Of a DNA stretch of 51,647 nt, positions 32,073 through 39,042 are shown one piece after another. The stretch's first letter is position 1. Each line of letters starts with the position of its first letter. The stretch spans positions 1 to 51,647 of the forward strand of contig NZ_SCVH01000147.1 in assembly GCF_004296935.1 (NCBI RefSeq), given 5' to 3'. The stretch is from Reyranella sp. Lineage in GTDB: Bacteria; Pseudomonadota; Alphaproteobacteria; Reyranellales; Reyranellaceae. A model generated the notes under the pieces. The model saw nothing but the letters and a program-made list of their open reading frames with translations, did no database searches and was not told where the DNA came from. The translations under genes and the position numbers were made by a program.

Positions 32073-32993
32073 TCAATTCTTGTTCGGCCTGACCATCGCC
32101 AGATACCTGAGCCGCTCCTGGTGGCCGAGGTAGAGGCCGGAGCAGACGATGACGGCGGCGCCGACCCAGGTCCAGAAATCGGGGAAATTGTCGAAGATCA
32201 GATAGCCCAGGAGCGCCGCCCCCAGGAGCTGGGTGTAATTGAACGGCGCCACCACGGCGGCGGGCGCCTGGCTGTAGGCGATGGTGAGGAAATAGTGGCC
32301 GATGGCGGCCATGGCGCCCAACCCCAGGAACAGCACCAGGTCCCAGCCGATCGCAGGCGTCACCCAGGCGAAGGGCAGGAAAGGCACCGCCGCCACAGTG
32401 CCGACGATGGTGGCCATGGTTGCCGAGGCGTCGGGCCGCTCGGTCTGGCCGTAGCGCCGCGAATAGAGCTGGTAGAGTGCGCTGCTGACGGTGCTGGCCA
32501 CGATCAGGAGCGCGTACCAGTTGAAGTTGGCGGCCCCCGGCCGCACCACGATCAGTGCGCCGGCGAAGCCGATGCAGACGGCGATCCAGCGCTTGGCCCC
32601 CACCGGTTCGTCGAGGAAGCGCGCCGACAGCGCCGTCACGATCAGCGGCGAGCACAGCGAGATCGACGCCGCCGAGGCCAGCGGCATGTGGACCAGCCCG
32701 TGGAAGTAGAGGAACGACGAGCAGAACAGCAGCGAGCCTCGGATGATCTGGCTGCCGACGTTGCGCCAGCGGAAGAGATTGAGGCCGCTCCTCGGCAGGA
32801 ACAGCACCAGCATGAAGCCGAAGGCCACGACATAGCGGGCCCACACGACCTCGGCCGCGGGATAGGTCTGCATCAGCGTCTTGGAGATCGCGTTGAGCAC
32901 CGAGAAGCACGACACCGAGAAGACGATGGCCAGAATGGCGCGCAGCACGCGGTCGGTCTGAGGCGGCGCCGATGCCGGCGCATTTGCGGTCAT
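32073..32993 (-). CDS. DMT/EamA-family transporter
   Basis: A 306-residue inner-membrane protein with ten hydrophobic helices in two EamA repeats (about 15-145 and 160-290). The repeat landmark helices are visible around SAASISLCSPLIVTALSARFLDEPVGAKRWIAV and, in the second half, AVVAPFNYTQLLGAALLGYLIF. Such proteins export or exchange amino acids, purines or other metabolites by an electrochemical gradient. The substrate is unknown. The start lacks a ribosome site; TAGGTT lies seven bases upstream with TTGTCC 16 before it. Confidence 0.92.
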   Translation of the reverse strand: MTANAPASAPPQTDRVLRAILAIVFSVSCFSVLNAISKTLMQTYPAAEVVWARYVVAFGFMLVLFLPRSGLNLFRWRNVGSQIIRGSLLFCSSFLYFHGLVHMPLASAASISLCSPLIVTALSARFLDEPVGAKRWIAVCIGFAGALIVVRPGAANFNWYALLIVASTVSSALYQLYSRRYGQTERPDASATMATIVGTVAAVPFLPFAWVTPAIGWDLVLFLGLGAMAAIGHYFLTIAYSQAPAAVVAPFNYTQLLGAALLGYLIFDNFPDFWTWVGAAVIVCSGLYLGHQERLRYLAMVRPNKN

Positions 32994-33000
32994 GGCGCGG

Positions 33001-33028
33001 AACCTAGCGTCCCTTCCGCGCCGGACAA
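33001..33028 (-). promoter_or_regulatory. Possible promoter of the DMT transporter, leaderless layout
   Basis: Minus strand: TTGTCC (33023-33028, 4/6), 16-nt spacer, TAGGTT (33001-33006, keeps T1, A2 and T6), then 7 nt to the ATG at 32993 with no Shine-Dalgarno sequence. Confidence 0.35.
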
Positions 33029-33108
33029 GCGCGCTGCAGGGCGATGCCTCCGCGCGATTTGCATGGATACCGACATGGATACCGATGGCATCGACGACGC
33101 CCCGCGTC

Positions 33109-34245
33109 TCAAGACGTCTGTTCCGCCTTCCGCTCGGCCTCGTTGGGCCACATCATGAGCGAAATGATCAGCAGGATCGCCATGCCGCCGCTGATGCCGA
33201 CGAAGCGGTCGATGCCCGGCATGATGCTGGAGGGCGGCGCCGGCCCCTGGATCAGCGTGACGATGAAGACGAAGGCGGCCTGGGTACCGAGATAGCCGAC
33301 TCCGTGGCGGCCGTTCTGGATGTGCATGCCCACCCACACGCTGCCCGCGATCAGGGCGAGCCACCAGATGAACGACTCGACCTGCAGCGCCAGGCAGCCG
33401 AGAGCCGCGATGCCGCCCAGGAAGCAGCCGAGAATGCGGTGCAGCGACCGTTCGGCAACGGCATGCCTTGTGCCGAGCGAGCCGTCACCGATCACCGGCG
33501 CCGACATCACAACGGCGATGCTGATGGCCATCTCGGTGACCTGGGGAAGGTCCATCCAGATCCAGACCTGCATCATGACGATGACGGCGATCGCGGCGCG
33601 CATGCCGTGCAGCATCGCCGGCCACTGCGGGCCGAGCAGATGGCGCCATCCCGGCGACGTCGGCGGCGGATCGGCATGCCAGTGCATGAGGAGGTTGGCG
33701 ACAATGGCCGAAGCCGTGACGCCGATGCCGACTTCGAAGATGCGATAGAAGGCGATGTAGGGAACCTTGAGGGGATCGTTCAGCCCCTCCAACAACACCA
33801 GGATCGAGGTGATGGTGGCGAAAAGCCAGGCGAGCCCGTGCGGGCTTACCTGCATGGCGACCACGCCCAGCATCGTCGCCGCGCCGAGGAACAGGCTGAG
33901 GGCGAAGTGATCGTAGGGCAGCCATCGCGCCACGATGAATCCCACCGCCGCACCGCCGATCGTTCCGGCGAGACGCAACAGGCCCTTGCGGATCGAGGCT
34001 GCCCCCGACGCCATGATCGTCATGTAGCCGCTGATCGCCGCCCACCACACCGACTCGACCTCGAGCCACAGCGCCATCGTGGTGGCGAGCGGTACCGTGA
34101 TGGCCGCGACCAGGCAGAGCCGCGTCCGCGCCGGATCGGTCCCCAGTTCGCCCAGTTCCTTCCACCAGCCCCGGAGTGCGCCGTCGACCATGCGTCCGGC
34201 CTCGGCGAAATCCTCGATCACCGAGCGGACGATCGACTCCTTCAT
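33109..34245 (-). CDS. FUSC-family membrane protein (aromatic acid/fusaric acid exporter type)
   Basis: A 378-residue integral membrane protein. Two clusters of hydrophobic helices (about 38-165 and 215-360) are separated by a short cytosolic stretch, the FUSC/AaeB-like pattern, though shorter than AaeB (about 650) because the large cytosolic domain is missing. The repeat element (ISGYMTIMASGAASIRKGLLRLAGTIGGA) is typical. The ATG overlaps the HlyD-like stop by four bases (ATGA), so it probably forms an efflux pair with that periplasmic adaptor, exporting aromatic acids or similar toxic compounds. Confidence 0.88.
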   Translation of the reverse strand: MKESIVRSVIEDFAEAGRMVDGALRGWWKELGELGTDPARTRLCLVAAITVPLATTMALWLEVESVWWAAISGYMTIMASGAASIRKGLLRLAGTIGGAAVGFIVARWLPYDHFALSLFLGAATMLGVVAMQVSPHGLAWLFATITSILVLLEGLNDPLKVPYIAFYRIFEVGIGVTASAIVANLLMHWHADPPPTSPGWRHLLGPQWPAMLHGMRAAIAVIVMMQVWIWMDLPQVTEMAISIAVVMSAPVIGDGSLGTRHAVAERSLHRILGCFLGGIAALGCLALQVESFIWWLALIAGSVWVGMHIQNGRHGVGYLGTQAAFVFIVTLIQGPAPPSSIMPGIDRFVGISGGMAILLIISLMMWPNEAERKAEQTS

Positions 34246-35396
34246 GGGAAGATGATCGTCCGGGCATCGGCGCCCATGTAGAGCTTGAGGCCGGGCGGCG
34301 GATCGACCAGCGTGATGGTCACGGGAATGCGCCGCTGCAGGCGGATCCAGTCGGTGGTCGGCGCCACGTAGGGCAGCAGCTTCTCCTGCCCCACTTCGCG
34401 GCTGAAGCCGCGGGCAATGCCGTCGATGCGCGCGCGGTGGAGATGGAACGGCTGGCTGTCGAGCCACACCCAGGCCTCGCCGCCGATGGTGAAGGAGCGG
34501 ATGTAGTCCTGCTTGTAGTTGGCCATGATGCGCCAGGCGTGGGCATCGACGATGCCGATGATCGGCACGTTGGCGTTGGCCGTGTCGCCCTTGCGCACCG
34601 TGAGGTTGGTGATCGATCCGTCGGTCGGCGACAGGACCTGCGTCTTGCCGAGCGCCCATTGCGCCGTCGCCATCTCGGCCATCGCCAGGTTGAGCGCGGC
34701 CTGGTGCGCCACGATGCCGTTCCGCGCCTTCTCGATCGCGAACTCGGAGATCCGCATCTCGGCCGCCGTGCGGCGCAGATCGTCGTTGGCCTTGTCGAGT
34801 TCGGCGCGCGGCGCGTACTCGCTCTTCGCCAGGTCGGCATAGCGATGCTGCTGCTGCTGCGCATAGGTGTGGGCCGAGGTCGACGCCGCCAGCGCCGCCT
34901 GCGACGAGGAGAGCTCCTCCTGTGACACCTTCAGGAGCGCCCGCTGCTCTTCGATCTGGGCCTGGCGCTGGTTGACGATGAGCTGGAAGGGCTGGGGATC
35001 GATAGTGAAGAGCGGGTCGCCCTTCTTGATGTCCTGGTTGTCGACGACGTGCACCTGCAGGATCGGGCCCGTCACCTCCGAGGCAACGGCCACGAGGTCC
35101 GACCGCACATAGGCGTCGTCGGTGTAGGCCACGAAATAGACCAGGATCTGGTAGACCACGAACAGGCCGAGCAACGTGCCCCCGACGGTGAGCAGGCGCC
35201 TGAGCCGGCTGGTCTCGCGCTCCGGCCGGGGTGTCTCCGCTGCAGCCGGAGCCGACGCAGGTACAGGCGACGGCGCCGGTTCGGCCGCGGGAGCTTCCGG
35301 CGACACCGTGGGCGCCGGCTCGACGATGCGCACGGCCGGCGGCTCGGGCTTGGTACCCGGCGGCGGTGGGTCGGAAGAGGGCGCGGTGACACTCAT
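34242..35396 (-). CDS. HlyD/EmrA-type membrane fusion protein
   Basis: A 384-residue periplasmic adaptor. An unusually long Pro/Ala-rich cytosolic N-terminus (1-65) is followed by one membrane anchor (about 67-90), a barrel-lipoyl half (TDDAYVRSDLVAVASEVTGPI, about 92-135), a coiled-coil hairpin (about 138-235, including QEELSSSQAALAAST), and the second lipoyl half with VLSPTDGSITNLTVRKGD. The pattern fits AaeA/EmrA adaptors. It works with the FUSC protein directly downstream. No ribosome site precedes the ATG; TAATTT lies six bases upstream. Confidence 0.92.
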   Translation of the reverse strand: MSVTAPSSDPPPPGTKPEPPAVRIVEPAPTVSPEAPAAEPAPSPVPASAPAAAETPRPERETSRLRRLLTVGGTLLGLFVVYQILVYFVAYTDDAYVRSDLVAVASEVTGPILQVHVVDNQDIKKGDPLFTIDPQPFQLIVNQRQAQIEEQRALLKVSQEELSSSQAALAASTSAHTYAQQQQHRYADLAKSEYAPRAELDKANDDLRRTAAEMRISEFAIEKARNGIVAHQAALNLAMAEMATAQWALGKTQVLSPTDGSITNLTVRKGDTANANVPIIGIVDAHAWRIMANYKQDYIRSFTIGGEAWVWLDSQPFHLHRARIDGIARGFSREVGQEKLLPYVAPTTDWIRLQRRIPVTITLVDPPPGLKLYMGADARTIIFP

Positions 35397-35402
35397 ATCA
35401 AG

Positions 35403-35430
35403 AAATTAGCGTCTCCACTGCGGCGGGCAA
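35403..35430 (-). promoter_or_regulatory. Possible promoter of the HlyD-FUSC pair, leaderless layout
   Basis: Minus strand: TTGCCC (35425-35430, 4/6), 16-nt spacer, TAATTT (35403-35408), then 6 nt to the ATG at 35396. There is no Shine-Dalgarno sequence between. Confidence 0.35.
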
Positions 35431-35482
35431 GCGGTGAGCGATGCGCCCGCAACTATGCCCGGGCCGGACCGGCCGGTGGACA

Positions 35483-36382
35483 TCACGGATCGGCGGAAGG
35501 CGTGCTGTGACGTCGGCGCCACCACTCGATGATCCTTCGCCGGCAGAGGCGCGCCATGGCGAGCAGTTCCTTGCCGGCGAGGCCCAGGATTCCGGCACCG
35601 ATGAGCCCCCACAGCCACGGCCCGGTCAGCAGACCGAAGGCCCACCTCCTGACGCTGGCATACCACGCCACAGCCTCCACCGTGATCGGTATGGGCTGGC
35701 GGAAGACGTTCTGGACGGCGTCCGGGCCCCCGCGGGGCTTCACTACAGCGTAGAGTTCGAGCAAGAGCTTCTGAGCACCCTCCTGCTTCGGCGTGACGTC
35801 CAGTGACCAGCGCATGTCGCCAGCAACACCTATCGTCTGAGGATCGTCCTTTTCGGGTACGACCGAGAACACCGACCGCGGCTGGCCGTGCAGGCGCGCC
35901 ACGAGCACATCGGGCACGTCCACCTCCTTGGCGTCCACAGAGCCGCTGCCGCCCATCGTTTGCGCCAACCCCTTGAGGTCGAACGTCTTGGCACCGCTCA
36001 CCACGACGACCATCGAATAGGGCTGATCGACCGTCATGGTCCGCTCGAGCTGCCACGCCACGCTCCCCTTCCAGAAACCCGCCGTTGTCGCGGCCGGCAC
36101 CGGTTCCAGGGCGGGAACAAGAATAAACGGCACGGTGGCAAACCCGGAGAGAGCTACGCCAGCGCCGGCCCCGGCGTTGGTGGCCGTCGACCGTGCCTGA
36201 TAGGCGGCGAAGAACAACGCGATGACCACCAAGCCGATCGCCACCTTCGGCGAGCGCAGAACTGGCGTGGCGAACACGTCAACACCGATGGCGATCAGGA
36301 GTTCGGTCAGGCCAACCGCGAGAAGGACGCCAAGGACGACGATCCTCGCCGTCCGCCACACCCATCTCCACCATTCCACCAT
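35483..36382 (-). CDS. Hypothetical membrane protein
   Basis: A 299-residue protein with no family I recognise. Two N-terminal helices (about 10-32 and 40-58) and a possible third (about 78-92) precede a soluble, strand-rich domain (about 95-240, with QPYSMVVVVSGAKTFDLKGL and GDMRWSLDVTPKQEGAQKLLLELYAVV). The latter looks like an immunoglobulin-like beta-sandwich. A C-terminal helix (about 255-275) and an Arg-rich tail follow. The soluble part probably lies in the periplasm. ATG 36382 is preferred over upstream ATGs because GAGGGG lies six bases before it. Confidence 0.72.
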   Translation of the reverse strand: MVEWWRWVWRTARIVVLGVLLAVGLTELLIAIGVDVFATPVLRSPKVAIGLVVIALFFAAYQARSTATNAGAGAGVALSGFATVPFILVPALEPVPAATTAGFWKGSVAWQLERTMTVDQPYSMVVVVSGAKTFDLKGLAQTMGGSGSVDAKEVDVPDVLVARLHGQPRSVFSVVPEKDDPQTIGVAGDMRWSLDVTPKQEGAQKLLLELYAVVKPRGGPDAVQNVFRQPIPITVEAVAWYASVRRWAFGLLTGPWLWGLIGAGILGLAGKELLAMARLCRRRIIEWWRRRHSTPSADP

Positions 36383-36461
36383 GGCTGCCCCCTCACTTGA
36401 AGCTAGGGGGCGCTCGTCCCGATTGTCCATCGCCCCAGCGGGACACACGCCCAATCCGACA

Positions 36462-36489
36462 TTGACTATCCTATCCTTTTGCCTATAAT
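36462..36489 (+). promoter_or_regulatory. Strong sigma70-like promoter with overlapping direct repeats
   Basis: TTGACT (36462-36467, 5/6), 16-nt spacer, TATAAT (36484-36489, perfect), then only 7 nt to the ATG at 36497, so the transcript should be leaderless. The 9-mer ATCCTATCC occurs at 36468-36476 in the spacer and again at 36488-36496 abutting the ATG. The 20-base period is two helical turns, as expected for a regulator site overlapping the promoter. Confidence 0.7.
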
Positions 36490-36496
36490 CCTATCC

Positions 36497-36871
36497 ATGA
36501 CCACTCCCCGCCTGATCCATGCCCTGCCCGGCGAGCGTCTGTCGCCGGAGCGCCGCCGCCTCGCTTTCCTGCGTGCCTTCTTCGCCACCGGCTCGGCGAG
36601 CTATGCCGCCGCCTGCGCCGGCGTCGACCGCACCACGCCCTATCTGTGGCGCGCCCAGGATCCGGAATTCGCAGCAGCCTGGGAGGTTGGGCGCTCGGCC
36701 CGCCGCACCCACGCGTCCGATCGTCTGACGCAACCGATCGGGCGGATGAACGACAAGATGTTGATGTATGCGATCCGCCGCACGGCGGGGAAGCGTGCGC
36801 GAATCTCGACACCCGACACGACAACACGACATGAGGAAATGCCGCCGGGGCAAGGCTCCGATCGATTGTGA
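36497..36871 (+). CDS. Small helix-turn-helix protein, terminase-small-subunit-like
   Basis: A 124-residue protein. Residues 18-65 (RRRLAFLRAFFATGSASYAA, then CAGVDRTTPYLWRAQDP, then FAAAWEVGRSA) form a homeodomain-like HTH of the kind found in small phage terminase-like and transposase-like proteins of alphaproteobacteria. The C-terminal part is basic and unstructured. No terminase large subunit or phage gene is nearby, so a regulatory role is as likely as a phage remnant. The promoter layout argues for the ATG at 36497, not the TTG at 36479 that would sit inside the promoter. It is convergent with the old yellow enzyme gene, 23 bases away. Confidence 0.68.
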   Translation: MTTPRLIHALPGERLSPERRRLAFLRAFFATGSASYAAACAGVDRTTPYLWRAQDPEFAAAWEVGRSARRTHASDRLTQPIGRMNDKMLMYAIRRTAGKRARISTPDTTTRHEEMPPGQGSDRL

Positions 36872-36894
36872 CAGTATCGTTGCCGAGTCCGATC

Positions 36895-38031
36895 CTATTC
36901 GGCGGCCTTGGCCATCCCTTGAGACGGCTTGAACGCCAGGATCGAGCCGCCACGGGCCGCCGGCAGCGGCAACGGCGGCGTCTCGACGCCAAGCGCGCGG
37001 GCGGCATTCCAGGCCCAGCGCGGATCGACCAGGAAGGAGCGCGCATGCACGGTGCAGTCGGCCTCGCCCGAGGCGATGATGCGATCGGCCTGTTCCGGCT
37101 CGGTGATGACGCCCACGGCCCAGGTCTTGATGCCGGCTTCGCGGCGGATGCGGGCGGCGAACGGGACCTGATATCCGGGACCGACCTGGATCTTCTGGGC
37201 CGGCGAGTTGCCGCCCGAGCTCACATCGACGAAGTCGCAGCCCAGCGCCTTCAGCTGCTTCGCCGTCTCGATCGTATCCTCGAGCGTGAGGCCGCCCTCG
37301 ACCCAGTCGGTGGCCGAGAGGCGAATGCCCATCGCCTTGTCCCGCGGCCACAGCTTGCGGCAGGCCTCGAAGACCTCGAGCGGAAAGCGTCGGCGCTTTT
37401 CCATGGTGCCGCCGTACTCGTCGGTGCGGTGGTTGCTGAGCGGCGAGAGGAACTGATGCAGGCAGTAGCCGTGTGCGCCATGCATCTCGACCACGTCGAA
37501 GCCCAGCCTGAGACTGCGCTCGGTCGCGTCGACGAAGGCCTGCTTCACGCGCTTCAACCCAACGGCATCAAGCGCGACAGGCGTATGCCACTTGACGGCC
37601 GGATCGTAGGGGATGGCCGACGCAGAGAAAGTCGTCCACGGCAGGTCGGGCGCATCGGCCAGCGTGAGCGGCCCGCCACCCTTCCACGGCCGCTGCGCCG
37701 AGGCCTTGCGGCCGGCGTGGGCGAGCTGGATGCCGAGTTTCACATGGGGCATCCAGCCCCTCACCCATTCGACGACGGGCTTCAGCGCCACCTCGTTCTC
37801 GTCGCTATAGAGGCCGAGGCAACCCTGGGTGATGCGACCCTCGCGCTCGACGTGCGTGGCCTCGAGGCAGAGCAGGCCGGCGCCCGACATGGCGAGCATG
37901 CCGTAATGCACCTGGTGCCAGGGCTGGGCGCTGCCGTCGACGGCGGCGTACTGGCACATCGGCGAGACGACGATGCGGTTGGGCAGCGTGACGCCGCCGA
38001 CCTCGACGGGCGTGAAGAGCTGGGCGGTCAT
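36895..38031 (-). CDS. Old yellow enzyme family NADH:flavin oxidoreductase, YqjM-like
   Basis: A 378-residue FMN enzyme of the thermophilic-like OYE class. The flavin-contacting Cys26 (SPMCQYA) is the class hallmark. QLAHAGRKA (102-110) and the active-site pair His184/His187 (EMHGAHGYCLHQFLSP) are present, with the SNHRTDEYGG segment after them. It reduces activated C=C bonds (enones, maleimides, nitro compounds) with NAD(P)H. AAGGA lies five bases before the ATG. It follows the NudC gene by 21 bases, so the two may be co-transcribed. Confidence 0.93.
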   Translation of the reverse strand: MTAQLFTPVEVGGVTLPNRIVVSPMCQYAAVDGSAQPWHQVHYGMLAMSGAGLLCLEATHVEREGRITQGCLGLYSDENEVALKPVVEWVRGWMPHVKLGIQLAHAGRKASAQRPWKGGGPLTLADAPDLPWTTFSASAIPYDPAVKWHTPVALDAVGLKRVKQAFVDATERSLRLGFDVVEMHGAHGYCLHQFLSPLSNHRTDEYGGTMEKRRRFPLEVFEACRKLWPRDKAMGIRLSATDWVEGGLTLEDTIETAKQLKALGCDFVDVSSGGNSPAQKIQVGPGYQVPFAARIRREAGIKTWAVGVITEPEQADRIIASGEADCTVHARSFLVDPRWAWNAARALGVETPPLPLPAARGGSILAFKPSQGMAKAAE

Positions 38032-38052
38032 CGTCGTCCTTGTTCCTGTCTG

Positions 38053-38982
38053 TCAGCCGTTGATCGACGCGCCGGCCTCGTGGCCCAGCCATTCCTCGAT
38101 CAGGCGGCGGGCAATGGAATCGCGGCGCGGCATGAAGAACGAGCCGTCCTTGGGCATGTTCTCTGGCCGGAGCTCCTCGCGCGAAAGCCAGCGCGCGCTC
38201 TCAAGCTCGGATTCGTTGACACTGAATTCCATGGACTCCGCTTCGGCGTGGAAGCCGATCATCACCGAGGCCGGGAACGGCCAGGGCTGCGAGGAGCGGT
38301 AGATGACGTTGTTCACGCGCACCTTCACCTCTTCGTAGACCTCGCGCGCGACGGCGTCCTCGAAGCTCTCGCCGGGCTCGACGAAGCCCGCCAGGGTCGA
38401 ATGCATACCGCGCGGGAAATGCTTGCCGCGTCCCAGCAGGCACTTGTCGCCGTGATGGACCAGCATGATCACCGCAGGATCGGTCCGGGGAAAATGCTCG
38501 GTCTTGCAGCTCTCGTTGGTGCACATGCGGACATGGCCGCCGCGCGTGATCTTGGTCGAGGCGCCGCAGACGCCGCAGTAGCGGTGGCGGCGATGCCAGT
38601 AGGTCATGCCGCGGGCATAGGCCAGCACCGAGCCCTCGCGCGCGAACAGGAGCGGGCCTACCTGGCGCAGGTCGACGAACTCGCCCAGTTCACCGAGCGG
38701 CGTCTCCTTACCGGTGACGTCGACCGCGAAATAGGGCGTGCCCTCGACATAGCCCAGGAAGATCTGGGTGTCGGCGGCGCTCGCCACCGCGCGGGCCATC
38801 ATGCCCTGCAGGAACACCGCCTCGGGATTGCCGCCGGTCTTGACCAGGTTCTTTTCGGAGTCGATGGGAACGAACCGCGCCTCGCCCGACGAGGCGAGTT
38901 CGATCATCCGTTCTTCGTCTTCGCGTTCGTGGCTGGCGCGGTCGATGTCCGCGGAGGAGTAGGGATTTCTGGGTCTTTGCAT
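38053..38982 (-). CDS. nudC: NAD(+) diphosphatase NudC
   Basis: A 309-residue Nudix enzyme that cleaves NADH/NAD to NMN and AMP and removes NAD caps from RNA. It has an N-terminal NudC-specific domain (about 30-125), a zinc ribbon with Cys136, Cys139, Cys154 and Cys159, the Nudix box (199-221, GFVEPGESFEDAVAREVYEE), and the NADH-specific SQPWPFPAS motif (231-239). All catalytic residues are intact. The length suits the alphaproteobacterial type with an N-terminal extension. The start is chosen by homology pattern; no strong ribosome site precedes it. Confidence 0.95.
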   Translation of the reverse strand: MQRPRNPYSSADIDRASHEREDEERMIELASSGEARFVPIDSEKNLVKTGGNPEAVFLQGMMARAVASAADTQIFLGYVEGTPYFAVDVTGKETPLGELGEFVDLRQVGPLLFAREGSVLAYARGMTYWHRRHRYCGVCGASTKITRGGHVRMCTNESCKTEHFPRTDPAVIMLVHHGDKCLLGRGKHFPRGMHSTLAGFVEPGESFEDAVAREVYEEVKVRVNNVIYRSSQPWPFPASVMIGFHAEAESMEFSVNESELESARWLSREELRPENMPKDGSFFMPRRDSIARRLIEEWLGHEAGASING

Positions 38983-39042
38983 GTGCCGGCGACGGTGCCA
39001 CAGCGCGTGCGTGGCTGCAAACCCCGCCCTGCGCGCCGCCGA

